From: Liopterus haemorrhoidalis
Lineage: Eukaryota; Arthropoda; Insecta; Coleoptera; Dytiscidae
Direction of reading: 5' to 3'
NCBI GenBank assembly: GCA_963971575.1
Contig: OZ020611.1
Location: 244,738,654 to 244,802,653, forward strand
DNA: 64,000 nt
The position numbers and the translations under genes were made by a program. Shown here in pieces: positions 54,849 to 64,000 of the stretch. How positions within the stretch are numbered: the stretch's first letter is position 1; every line of letters starts with the position of its first letter. The notes under the pieces were generated by a model, which did not search any database, had not been told where the DNA came from, and saw only the letters and a list, made by a program, of their open reading frames with translations.

Positions 54849-55162
54849 AGTTCGAATTACTAACGTTATGCGCGATTCCTGGCTTACTAGCACACAAACG
54901 CTGTGCCAGTTTTGCCCTATGGATTGAGACGTCTTCCTATTTTACTTTGTCTATGAACTAGAGTGAAAATGTTTCTGACACCCGCCACTGCAGTTGATCC
55001 CTGGACTGGTCCGCACAGAGCAGATATTGTCTGGGCCATGCGTCTCTCGCCCCGCGACACCCGCTGATACAGCTACATCTGGAACTACACACAAATTAAG
55101 GCAAATCTATTTATTAATTATTTTTAAAATAATTAAAATACACAACAGCGTTCAGATATATT
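54849..55162. other. Spacer
   Basis: A minus-strand open stretch after TTTGTGTGTAG (55084 down) was considered as an exon but lacks a good donor. Otherwise nothing recognised. Confidence 0.25.
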
Positions 55163-56231
55163 AGGTGTGTTCGATTTGCACATTTGCAGTTACTGTTTAC
55201 TGCCACGTTAAAAAAATCTGTTCGTTTTGTTTCGCAGTAACTGCAAATCTGTTCGATTTGTCGTAATTTACTGCCAGTTTATGACGCTACTGCGAAAAAG
55301 TTACAGCTGCTTTTCTTGCGGATTATTTGTTACGGCTGTGTTTGTTTACCTTTTTGAGTTGGTACCATAGATAAAGAATAAATGGTTGGTACATTGTTTT
55401 TAACTTTTTGACAGGAATATGGCTAGCATATTTGGTTTGATATTTATACTATATTCTTTGATGGCTAATGTCTTACAAATTCTTTTTTTGTATATCCTGG
55501 GACAATAGTTTCTATAAATTTTTCAGATTTTCTATCCTGGGGCATTTTGTAAACCTCGCAAATACAGTTCATAACTTCATCATTCGAACTCGAAAAATCT
55601 AAATCTGAATCAGATGATTCTGGATTTGATAATATTTCAAGATCCATTAAATATATTTAATATTTTTCACCCTTTCGACACTAGGCTGACCAGATTTTTT
55701 TCACAGAAAAAGAGTATACTAAAAAAAAAAAGTTACACTCCAAAATTTCAAATTATGAGTACAAAAACAGAGGTCCTCATTCAAAAATACTAGTGACGAG
55801 CAAAAAAAAAAGGTCTTCACTCCCAAAATAGAAGTGATGAGCAAAAAAAAAAGGTCCTCACTTCTAAACTAGAAGTAATAAAAACAAGTGACCATCAAAA
55901 AGAGTATATTCAGTTTTTTTTTATAAAAAGTAAGAGTATAGAAAATATTACTCAAAAAAGAGTATAATACTCTTAAAAAGAGTACGTCTGGTCACCCTAT
56001 TCGACACACAAGATAATCTCCGAACCAAATCGTAAAAAGATTCTTAACCTGGAAAGTTATCTGCCATTTAACATTTACGTCAGACGTACTTCTTATTCTT
56101 TACGTATAAACAAATCAAACAGAAAATTGAACTCGCTGTATGTTACCAGTTTTTAGTAGTAAACTGCTAACTGCAGCGTTTTACTGCTAGCGTTTAGCAG
56201 TATAATGCGAAGGTGCAAATCGAACATACCT
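55163..56231. mobile_element. Harbinger-derived element with nested MITE, copy 2
   Basis: Same ends, ATT flanks, internal frame (55465-55647, minus) and nested MITE (55682-55999, exact 8-bp duplication TTCGACAC at 55674-55681 and 56000-56007) as copy 1. The composite therefore multiplied as a unit. Confidence 0.8.
55465..55647 (-). pseudogene. Harbinger transposase N-terminal frame, copy 2
   Basis: Minus strand, 60 residues: MDLEILSNPESSDSDLDFSS, ICEVYKMPQDRKSEKFIETI, VPGYTKKEFVRH, stop. Same truncation point as copy 1. Confidence 0.6.
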
Positions 56232-56344
56232 ATTAGCTGATTTAACAGTTAGATGAGTGTAAATTAATAAGACAAATGTCGGTAACAAGGGAAGTACTGT
56301 TCAAAACTGTCCAAATTTAATATTTTCGTCAAGTTTATGGTTTA

Positions 56345-57104
56345 GGCTGCGCATAACCCCCAGTGGTTACTAATTTCTGATACAAAACTAAAAATCTAAA
56401 ATAAAATTAGTATCAATCTATACATCAAATTTTGCACCGAATTTTTATCTATCTAATAAGATATATTTAATTGTAAAAACATTTATTGTAAAAATATTAT
56501 CGCTCAATAACTTAAAAATAGACATCAGCGATATTGTTCTGTAATTTTTTAAATCTATTTGTGGGTTTCAAATAACTTTTATATTTATATAGTTTTGTGT
56601 AGAAATGTTCAAATAATACGTCAACATTTTTTTCGACTTGATTCCTTATAGTTTAGAACCTTCGTCGAAAAATATTATACTTGATGATAATGGAATGCCA
56701 CTTAGTACACGTATTCTTTACGAAGATTGAATCATTTTTCTGGTAACACCAATTTTGAATACCGCGGCAGATTCAAGATGGCGGCAGAAATAGACTACCA
56801 AGTATAATAACTATAAGTAGTTTTCACAATAGAGCAAAATAGCTATAAACATATTTGTAGAATGAAGCTTTAGCTACAATTTGCCGCATCGTACGCAAAT
56901 ATGCGTCAATTAGTTTACAAGATGGCGTTTATAATGCAATTTGCTTATTTACAATTACATTACAGTTTTTTCTACAGTTAAAAATATCCTATTAGATGGA
57001 TAAAAATTCGCTGCAAATTTTGATATATAGATTGTTATTAATTTTAATTCCGATTATTAGTTTTGTATAAGAAATTATTGAGAACTCTAGGGTTGTGCGC
57101 CGCC
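56345..57104. mobile_element. TIR element with ~130-bp ends, TTA duplication
   Basis: GGCTGCGCATAACCCCCAG at the left pairs with inverted GGCGGCGCACAACCCTAGAG at the right. The match continues through ACAAAACTAA.AATC and CGAATTTTTATC.ATCTAATA. TTA at 56342-56344 and 57105-57107. No protein. Confidence 0.7.
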
Positions 57105-57137
57105 TTAAGGAAGGCTTTCAAATGTGCAGTGAATATC

Positions 57138-57375
57138 CAAACGTTTAGGCGGAACTAGATTTTGAAATCTAGTAAATTTATCTATTAATTCGGACTTTTG
57201 GACATTTTGGTTAAAGTGACATATTGTGAAAAATAAAGTATCCTTATAAAATACAATAAAAAAAAATTTAAAACTAATATATTCGAAAATTTGTATTAAA
57301 AATGACATAAAAAGTCAAGATGAAATGAAACTGACATTTTATAAAAATAGCTCAGCCCAACCCAAGATATTTAAT
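57138..57375. mobile_element. GCGGAACTA-family MITE, copy 5, partial
   Basis: CCAAACGTTTAGGCGGAACTAGAT starts at 57138; the opposite end was not found before copy 6. Confidence 0.45.
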
Positions 57376-57384
57376 GTAAGTATA

Positions 57385-57560
57385 GTCTGTTTCGTTGGTT
57401 TAAGCGGAACTAGATATCGAAATCTAATAACTTTTAGCGTTTGAATGAGGCTTTTTTATCATTTTGTTTAACAAAAGCCCACTTCGATCGTTAAAAAGTG
57501 AACTCGTGATAGCTAAAGAAAATAAAAGTTCCATTTAGCTCCGCTTAAACATTTGGAAAA
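57385..57560. mobile_element. GCGGAACTA-family MITE, copy 6
   Basis: GTTTAAGCGGAACTAGAT to inverted AGCTCCGCTTAAACATTTGG; short form. Confidence 0.65.
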
Positions 57561-57594
57561 GACGTTTTACTATTTACGAGTGAAAGGTGTGGCG

Positions 57595-57642
57595 AGTCGG
57601 TTTTAAAATTACCGACTGGGCAGTCGGTAATTTATCTGCCGA
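57595..57642. other. Strong inverted repeat (hairpin)
   Basis: TTACCGACT, loop GGGC, AGTCGGTAA is a perfect 9-bp stem at 57609-57630, with AGTCGG and CCGACT as an outer stem. Confidence 0.6.
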
Positions 57643-57677
57643 CTCCCCATCCCTGGTTGTATGCACTCATGACAGGC

Positions 57678-57972
57678 AGGGCCGGCGGAAGGGGGCCTGC
57701 AAGGTATGCGGTCGCCCCTGCGGGGTAGGGGAGGGGGGAGCTGACGCGAGACTCAAAAGTGCGTCAAATGCTAAATGAATGTAAAAGTAATCTAGTGAAG
57801 TGTTATTTTAGAAGTGAGGATCTTTTATTTTTTAGGTCTTCATTTGAAATTTAGAAGGGAAGACCTTTTTTTAGGTCTTCATTTAACATGCCTGAAAAGC
57901 TAGTTACGCCCTATCTAGGGGCACTTAATTAAATCTTGCCTACGGGCGCCGCAGACCCTCGCGCCGGTTCTG
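57678..57972. mobile_element. hAT-like element with minisatellite relative
   Basis: CAGGGCCGGCGGAAGG at the left and inverted CAGAACCGGCGCGAGGG at the right. Inside are AAGTGAGGATCTTTTATTTTT and AGGTCTTCATTTGAAATTTAG, degenerate forms of the 29.76-kb minisatellite. Target duplication not convincing. Confidence 0.5.
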
Positions 57973-58149
57973 ATCACACGGCTCCCATTTATTAGAACCA
58001 GTGGCGAAGGGAAACCTCCGCTAGACTTGCCCTCCCAAAAAAAAAAAAAAAATAAGAAAAAAAAATTAATTTAATTTTTTTTTTTTAAATATTTAGATAA
58101 ATCTTCAAAAATACATCAAATTATGTTCTATACAAATTTTTGTCCAAGG

Positions 58150-58690
58150 CTAGGTTTACTTGTTACGAATTAATTATCATGACCATGGAAACGCTACATA
58201 TAAATATGAAAAAATTGAGACTTGGAAAAATTTTAAATAATTTTACAAAAAATTTAAAAAATTTTTCGTTTTATCAAAAAACGTCTCAAATAAAAGTTAT
58301 TAGTTATTGCATTTATAGTAACTTTTGTTCAATAAATTTTTTCGAAATATTTTTCTGTTGCTAAATATTCGCAAAAATCTTAAAATCGACACGAGTAAAC
58401 TCCCATTTCTATTCAAACGATCTTTATAAAAAACAATAGGGTTCTTCCCATTTAGTAGGAGAATTTTTTAGTACCAAAACGAATTCTCTAAGTTGAACCG
58501 TTCTTGAGTTATCGTGTATACAGACAGCCACACACACAGACACACACACATACGGACGGCACTTCGACAATAGGTTTTTTGGATTCCCTGGACCATGAAA
58601 CATCAGTCAAAATCTCGACATCGAAAATTTTCGCGATTACAATACTTGCCTCTTATATATTAAGGTCGGGCAAGTAAAAAGAGCGAAAAC
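58150..58690 (+). repeat. Dispersed repeat with CACA/ACAG run, copy 2
   Basis: Collinear with 39990-40440, see there. Ends CTTATATATTAAGGTCGGGCAAGTAAAAA. Confidence 0.6.
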
Positions 58691-58852
58691 AAAATTAAAT
58701 AAATAAATGTAAAAATCCTATGTATTTTGTTTGGAATTAATAAATAATTAATTTAAAAAAAGAATTTATCAGTGAATAAATTAAAAAGTTTTTCTATTCT
58801 AGAAATATTAAAATGTAAATTTTATATTAATGAAACATACTTACTATTAATA

Positions 58853-59250
58853 TCAGGCTGGTTCAATTAATTTATCTCTAAATATACAGTATAGAGCATA
58901 TGCAGCTCTGCCGACTGTATCAGCAGCTGCCAGGAGCAGGGATGTCCAGAGGATGAGGTGGTGCGGCCCATGGGCCGCTGTGGCCCACAGGGTCAGCAGA
59001 TACACGTCCTCCAGTAGGAAGCAGAGTCCGTATATCAGTGCCCTGTGGACTGCACGATGGTGGAACGGCTCAATGAGCCACATCAATCCTCCCAGCGCCG
59101 CCTCGCCCACACTGCGCTCCTCGCCGTACTCCGGGGTGACATACCAGTCCCAGGCCGCCGCCAGCAGGTAGTGACACACCAGCGGGAGGACGGTCCAGGC
59201 CCAGGACCATGTGGAGGACAAGGCGAGCGCCACGGCCGCCGCCCGACATC
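58853..59250 (-). CDS. Last exon of a multi-span membrane protein, XK-related-like
   Basis: Minus strand: acceptor TGTGTGTTGCAG then about 131 codons to TGA at 58855-58853. Three hydrophobic stretches are clear: VALALSSTWSWAWTVLPLV continuing to a YLLAAAWDW segment; ALIYGLCFLLEDVYLLTLWA; and LILWTSLLLAAADTVGRAAY. A Y..C..LE...L..LW segment followed by a further span and a short charged tail resembles the C-terminus of XK-related (XKR) scramblase-type proteins; I infer this from pattern only. Codon composition is GC-rich, unlike the neighbourhood. Upstream exons are not identified with certainty; candidates lie at 60.8 and 63.4 kb. Confidence 0.6.
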
Positions 59251-60092
59251 CTGCAACACACACAGACAACATTAGTAACGTCATCACTGACCCCCCCCCT
59301 CCACTCCCATCATCAATACCACGCCCTTCACATACTGTCTCATTGTACATTTACAATAATATCCAATAATCAAGTAACTAAATGCTTAATTCTATTATAT
59401 TTATAAGTGCGCATTGGAGCGACATTTTCTTGTTCCAAAACAAGGCAGTGAATAAGTCCTGTTGAACTGTACGTGTGTTCAGTGGAGCCTGATTTGCTTC
59501 ATTGGGTAGAAACTACTATGGTACCCCCTCTCCCTCCCCCGCCCTCACAGCATAAATCAGTTTATAATTAAGCGCCCTATTCTGATGGGCGCCCCGGGGC
59601 AACTGCCCACGTTTGCCCGTGCCTGGGACCGGCCCTGGTGTTCGGTGACACTGTACATAATTGTAATGCATGATAACAGCCAGAGCCGGCTGCAGGCTGC
59701 CGGGCCGCGTGTACCTGGGCCGGTCGCTGACTGTACTTCATGAGGACCGACCGGCAAGCGGAGGGGGGGGGGCATTAAAAATTCAAACTAAAACAAGGGA
59801 CCGAAATTCAAAATTCCAATAGAGGACGGGAGGGTGGGGCAGGGGGCTGAGACATGGTATACATTCAGAAAGTTCCTTGAGAGAAGCCTGCGTTAGGCCG
59901 GCCCTGATAGTACTTGAGGTATTAAACAGTCGCTCGCATTGTCACGTGACATGCGCCACACGGTGACCAGCGCTGCAGGGCGGGGCTTCATTGACGCGCG
60001 TTTCCAATATCCTCCACATCACCCCCCCCTCTTGCCCACCAGCCCGGCCAACACACCTCTGTGCCAGGTATTAATATCTCAGTGCAGTGACA
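59251..60092. other. Intron/intergenic with GC-rich hAT-like ends
   Basis: 59575-59640 (GGGCGCCCCGGGGCAACTG..GGACCGGCCCTG) and 59681-59902 (CAGAGCCGGCTGCAGG..GGCCGGCCCTG) look like hAT-type termini; no clear 8-bp duplications. No exon found. Confidence 0.35.
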
Positions 60093-60360
60093 ATTGAGAA
60101 CTGACAATAACTGAAGTGACGCCTTGCGGAATATTTTGGAACTTAACGGAATAGGATTTTGTTGGCTGTGGCTCATTTAATTGCATTGTTTGTATGTGTT
60201 AAAGTGAAGAAACATTTAATAAAACGTCTTTAAAATCGAAACAGACAATTAACTGCAATGTGAATTCTTGTGCATAAAATGGCAAATGTCAAAAAATCCT
60301 ATTCCAATCGCCATTTTGTAAGCGACAACAGCGCCTCTATAGGTAATGTTTATTCTCAAT
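60093..60360. mobile_element. P/THAP-like MITE, copy 2 (reverse)
   Basis: ATTGAGAACTGACAATAACTG to GTTTATTCTCAAT; reverse complement of the element at 5457-5720 over its length. Confidence 0.75.
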
Positions 60361-60468
60361 AGCGACACAAGGACTGGACAGATGACGATACTTAGCTTTT
60401 ATACTGACTATCTCATCAAGAGTCATATTTAATTTCAAGATTTTCGACAATACAACACAATGGAGTGA

Positions 60469-60599
60469 CTTAGCGGAAAAGTAGTACAAGTGACATTGCT
60501 ACCAAAAATGAGATAAATGTTAGTAAAAGTAATAATTTTATTTCAAGCACCTGTTGTACAGTAGTATGAAAATGTCACTTGTACTACTTTTCTCCTAAG
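60469..60599. mobile_element. MITE with ~30-bp TIRs
   Basis: CTTAGCGGAAAAGTAGTACA and AGTGACATT at the left, inverted at the right with two mismatches. 131 bp. Confidence 0.75.
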
Positions 60600-60749
60600 C
60601 CTCTCATTTATCAGAGTGACCTTGACAGCGCCTCAACCTCAATATTTATTTAATGAAATATTATTATTAAAAATACGCGACTCTTTTACATTCACTAAAT
60701 AAGTATTTATTCTAATTTAAGATTTTATAGCGAAAAATAAAAGCGCATA

Positions 60750-60876
60750 TTATTCAGGTAGATCTTGTAAGATGTTGTGGACGAATATAGGAGAGTCACT
60801 GGTGAGATTGTGATCAACAGGCATGGCGAGTACCTGTCCCCTGATGTCCAGGCAGGCCTTGCGCCGGTCACCCACA
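60750..60876 (-). CDS. Candidate terminal exon, unrecognised
   Basis: Minus strand after AATAAGTGCAG: VGDRRKACLDIRGQVLAMPV then DHNLTSDSPIFVHNILQDLP, E and TAA at 60752-60750. The composition looks protein-like and GC is locally raised. The acceptor lacks a pyrimidine tract. It could end a separate gene or be an alternative last exon of the XKR-like gene. Confidence 0.35.
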
Positions 60877-61442
60877 CTGCACTTATTCTAATATTATTTA
60901 TCTAGTTGCACTGACAGTCTGTCTGTGTTCACAACACTGAAGGCTCTATCTGTTTTTAAGGTTTTGTAGGTATGACCAAAAAACCCTTATACCGTCATTC
61001 ATGTCTGTCTGTTCATTATCTGTTTGTTTTGTTTGTATGTTCTCACTACTTGTATATTATATGTATATTGTTTTTGGCCAACATGCCCCTCAATAAATGA
61101 TAATAACAATAAGACAATTACCGCCCAGTTATCAATTTCAGTATGTCTGTCTGCCTGTCTGTCTGTTTGCGATTCATACGAAAATAGTTAGAGGTGTTTT
61201 AACGTAGTTTGATATGATGATAGAGTAGAAACAGTATTCGAACATAGGTTGTATGGCATCTCAAAATTATCATTCTAAGGGGCGTATTTCGAGGTTAAAA
61301 CTATTTACTAAAAATCTTGAAATATCTCCCTCATTATTTATTGACTTAACAAACTCAATTATGACAAAAATTATTTATAAGAAAACAAATTAAACTGAAT
61401 TATCTCACTTATTATTTTCTTTACACCAAAAATGTACATGAG
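60877..61442. other. Spacer with TCTG-family head fragment
   Basis: 60956-61015 matches the TCTG-family head (AAGGTTTTGTAGGTATGACC, CCCTTATACCGTCAT) and is truncated. Another TCTG run is near 61146. No gene. Confidence 0.4.
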
Positions 61443-61469
61443 AAAAATTGTTTAGAATATGGAAATATG

Positions 61470-61502
61470 TACATATATATATATATATATATATTTTTTT
61501 TT
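61470..61502. repeat. (AT)n microsatellite
   Basis: Simple AT run followed by T9. Confidence 0.85.
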
Positions 61503-62168
61503 GTCAGTTTGATGCAGTTTTAATAAGAAGATTATTTATATTTGATTTTATTAAGCAAAGGGGAATGTTATCTATAAAGATGAAATATTTTATTTATAAT
61601 TTTTTTAATAACAAGAATTTATACAAGAAATTTGTTCGGAATAAAGAAGCGATTAAAAAAAGCACATCCAAACCAATGAATGAGCAGAAAAAAAAAATGA
61701 CAAATAAATAACAAAATTGAAAAGGGTGAATTGAAGGAACGACAAAAAATAAGTAGGGTGAATAGAAATGATGATAAGTAAAATTCGACTATATAAGAGG
61801 GGGGTGGGGTTCTAACCCCTTAATCCCTAATTGCCTACGTCACTGTTCTCTCTCGTTACTACACAAACAGAATGTCATTAGAATAAAGGGATTTTTTGAC
61901 TTGATCCTTCAAGATCAACCAAGAATCGGCTGAAGTAAGAGGACCATTTGCTAACCTCATTGCCAACTTACAACATAGGAGGCGCAACAAGATATTGATG
62001 TGGGGTTATTGTGTGTTGTAAGGCGTGTGTCATAGGCTCACATCATGAATGTTTATGGCTTCTGTTTGTAACTGCTTTAGTAATACATATAGGTAACAGT
62101 GGTAATTATTAGCAACGAGAAATTTGAAATTACTAGAGATTACTAGAGATTACCGGATTACTAGAGTC
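61503..62168. other. AT-rich spacer
   Basis: Nothing recognised except GCCTACGTCACTG ending at 61844, which could be an isolated hAT-like end. Confidence 0.3.
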
Positions 62169-62508
62169 CGGCAAAAATATGCAACGGTACTTTAGTTAGG
62201 TGTTTTTCGATAAAAAGCGGCACATGTGTTGTCCATAGAAATAAAATGTAATTATATATATTTGTAATGTGCCCTGCTGATAGTGTAGCGTATAAAAATT
62301 TAATATCTTATCAAAAACTGACCAATGGCAAAGGACTGACCGGAATTACCTATCTCGGATAAAATCCCAAAATAATGAGGTGTCGTTATTAAGATAAGAA
62401 TTCATTGCGGTACAAGTGTTTTATTCTTTTGTTTTTTGTTGGTTTTTTGTTAAAATAAAGTTTAAAATAGCACCCCTATGGCAAAAGTACCGTTGCATAT
62501 TTTTACAG
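62169..62508. mobile_element. MITE, ~340 bp
   Basis: GGCAAAAATATGCAACGGTAC at the left, inverted CTGTAAAAATATGCAACGGT at the right. No protein. Confidence 0.7.
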
Positions 62509-63344
62509 GTCTCTACTGATTACACACCGTTATCTTTTGCAATCAATGACAATTAACATATTTATTAATAGTAAACATATACCTAAGAATATCTAAGAAC
62601 GTCCGCCATGTTGAAATATTTCATAACATTTTATCTGAATCAACGACTTACGTTATTGGTAATGCACGTATTAAAATAAACTAAACGAGAGCGTCCTAGG
62701 TCATTTTCGAAGTGTCATGTTGTTCAGGTGTCAATAATTGAATGGTGAAAAGTGAGACGAAACAAGCGTTACATGTGTTTTCTCAAAAATTTTAAACTTT
62801 ACCATTTTTTACAAATTATCAAGGCTGTAGTGGAGGGTATACAGCGGTATACGGGGTGTGCCTTCTGCTTTGTTTTGAATAAATAGCGTGTAACCTATGA
62901 TTTTTCAAGTTTTGATGCGTTAAACGAAGTTATTCTGGACCTTTGACCCTCTGTTTCTAATGATACATGTACAGTATACCCTCTGCTGATTTTATGATTA
63001 CAGCACTGCAAATTACAATAAGAATGTAATCTTTTACCAACGGAAGATTAACTAAACTGGGCGCCCTAAGAGCAACTTGTCTTGAGCCCCGCTCCCGGAC
63101 AAATGCAATAACTGCCTTGACTAAAAATAATAACAATAAAAAGAATCATACAATCGCGTTATTTATTAAAGAAACAAATACAAAAAATATATTCTAACAG
63201 AATTATTCTCAAAATTTCTTTACTTTTCTCTCTCTTTTTAGCAAAATTATCAATAATATCTTCAGTCACTAACGTAATTTTACTGCATGATCTACGCACA
63301 ATAGTTTATTTCTAATAACGTCCTAGTGATTTTTGTAAAAATAC
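62509..63344. other. No feature recognised
   Basis: AT-rich; no frame, no repeat end identified. Confidence 0.3.
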
Positions 63345-63473
63345 AATTTGGCATTGTGTTTTGGAAGTCCTTGAAGTACGAGGGTCCGTGGTCACAGGCA
63401 CTATAGTAAATTCTTCCCTGGCTATCAGTCGTCACCGGCAGACCACGGCGAACCACACATGTCCTGATGCACT
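63345..63473 (-). CDS. Candidate cysteine-rich internal exon (129 nt)
   Basis: Minus strand encodes CIRTCVVRRGLPVTTDSQGR then IYYSACDHGPSYFKDFQNT. Length is a multiple of three and phase would be 1-1 if the acceptor ...GGTGAG and donor GTATTT are right, but both are weak. Cys pairs suggest a secreted or extracellular segment. Not recognised. Confidence 0.35.
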
Positions 63474-63559
63474 CTCACCACAACAAGCGGGATATTCAAA
63501 ACAAAACTGACATTATTATTATTCTTGAATATTTAATATTATAAATTAATAAAGAGAAA

Positions 63560-63768
63560 AGACAGCATGAAGACATTAAAAAAAATAAAATATTTAATCG
63601 GTATGTTATTTTTCTTTTATTTTTGTGAATTAGAGGGCCTCCGGGAAGCGAGGGCCCTGGGCGTGCGCCTCCTGCTCCTGACGGGTAGTCCGCCCCCGGG
63701 CTGGGGGTCCCCTGTCTTAAGGGGCCCGAGGGGATCTCCTCCACCGCCTGTGCGTAAATCCACCCCTG
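63560..63768. other. GC-rich hAT-like terminus
   Basis: Ends ...GTAAATCCACCCCTG at 63768, the inverted form of a CAGGGGTGGATTTAC hAT end, with GC-rich GGGCCC words inside. The left end was not located. Confidence 0.4.
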
Positions 63769-64000
63769 TCTATCATTGCTCTATATTTACTGTACACTGA
63801 GTAAGTGCGGTAACTATGGACTACCAGCAACTCAATCAACAATAAAACGATACGGAATTAACGAATTACAGTCTTTTTATTTGGAATCAGTCACGGAAGT
63901 GCCTATCTAGGAATCAAATAACAATTAAAATTACAGGTTATATTTCCATTCTAACAAAAAATAAAATTAAAAATAATAAAATGTTGCATTGTATTAATAT
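63769..64000. other. AT-rich, no feature
   Basis: Nothing recognised to the window edge. Confidence 0.3.

Noticed and set aside
54982..55084. Minus-strand exon after TTTGTGTGTAG
   Set aside because: Open and protein-like, but no good donor and length not a multiple of three with the nearest one.

Overview
This 64 kb window reads as nuclear DNA of an arthropod, most likely an insect. It is AT-rich, almost free of long open frames, and packed with eukaryotic transposons: mariner/IS630, PIF/Harbinger, hAT, piggyBac, P/THAP-like, CR1-like and R1-like LINEs, a Penelope fragment and a Ty3/gypsy fragment. Genes are split by canonical GT-AG introns, and a short stretch of the insect telomere motif TTAGG occurs near 28.8 kb. 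No bacterial features are seen. The order cannot be fixed from the sequence alone.

Host genes are sparse and lie on the minus strand. The main find is an unrecognised gene system between 13.9 and 38.8 kb. Two TATA/GATA promoters (B near 38.79 kb, A near 23.08 kb) each drive a short first coding exon, followed by very small exons of 63, 75 or 90 nt. Every internal exon begins and ends in codon phase 1, so any combination joins in frame. The promoter-to-exon-3 blocks of A and B are a segmental duplication. Exons B4 and B5 are a second, tandem duplication. The predicted product is acidic, serine-rich, without a signal peptide, and matches no family I recognise. In A, a mariner sits three bases upstream of the ATG. 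Around 58.9 to 59.25 kb there is the last exon of a multi-membrane-span gene that resembles XK-related proteins. Weaker exon candidates lie near 39.1, 50.5, 60.8 and 63.4 kb.

Layout. 1-5.5 kb: a decayed LINE RT tail split by nested TIR elements. 5.5-6.5 kb: a P-like MITE and a mariner scrap. 6.6-13.7 kb: a TIR element holding two repeats built from a roughly 290-bp satellite. 13.9-23.3 kb: gene A with introns full of mariners, Penelope and a TCTG repeat family carrying tRNA-like cassettes. 24.7-26.9 kb: a third satellite-bearing copy, then piggyBac and a foldback-like element. 29.6-32.7 kb: a hAT MITE and a ZMYM1-like hAT broken by a CR1-like LINE. 33-38.8 kb: gene B, with a hAT inside a hAT and a 155-bp satellite. 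39-48.8 kb: LINE tail, dispersed repeats, a Harbinger element and a gypsy remnant. 48.8-57.6 kb: many TIR elements and MITEs, and an R1-like LINE. 57.6-64 kb: the XKR-like exon, MITEs and repeats.
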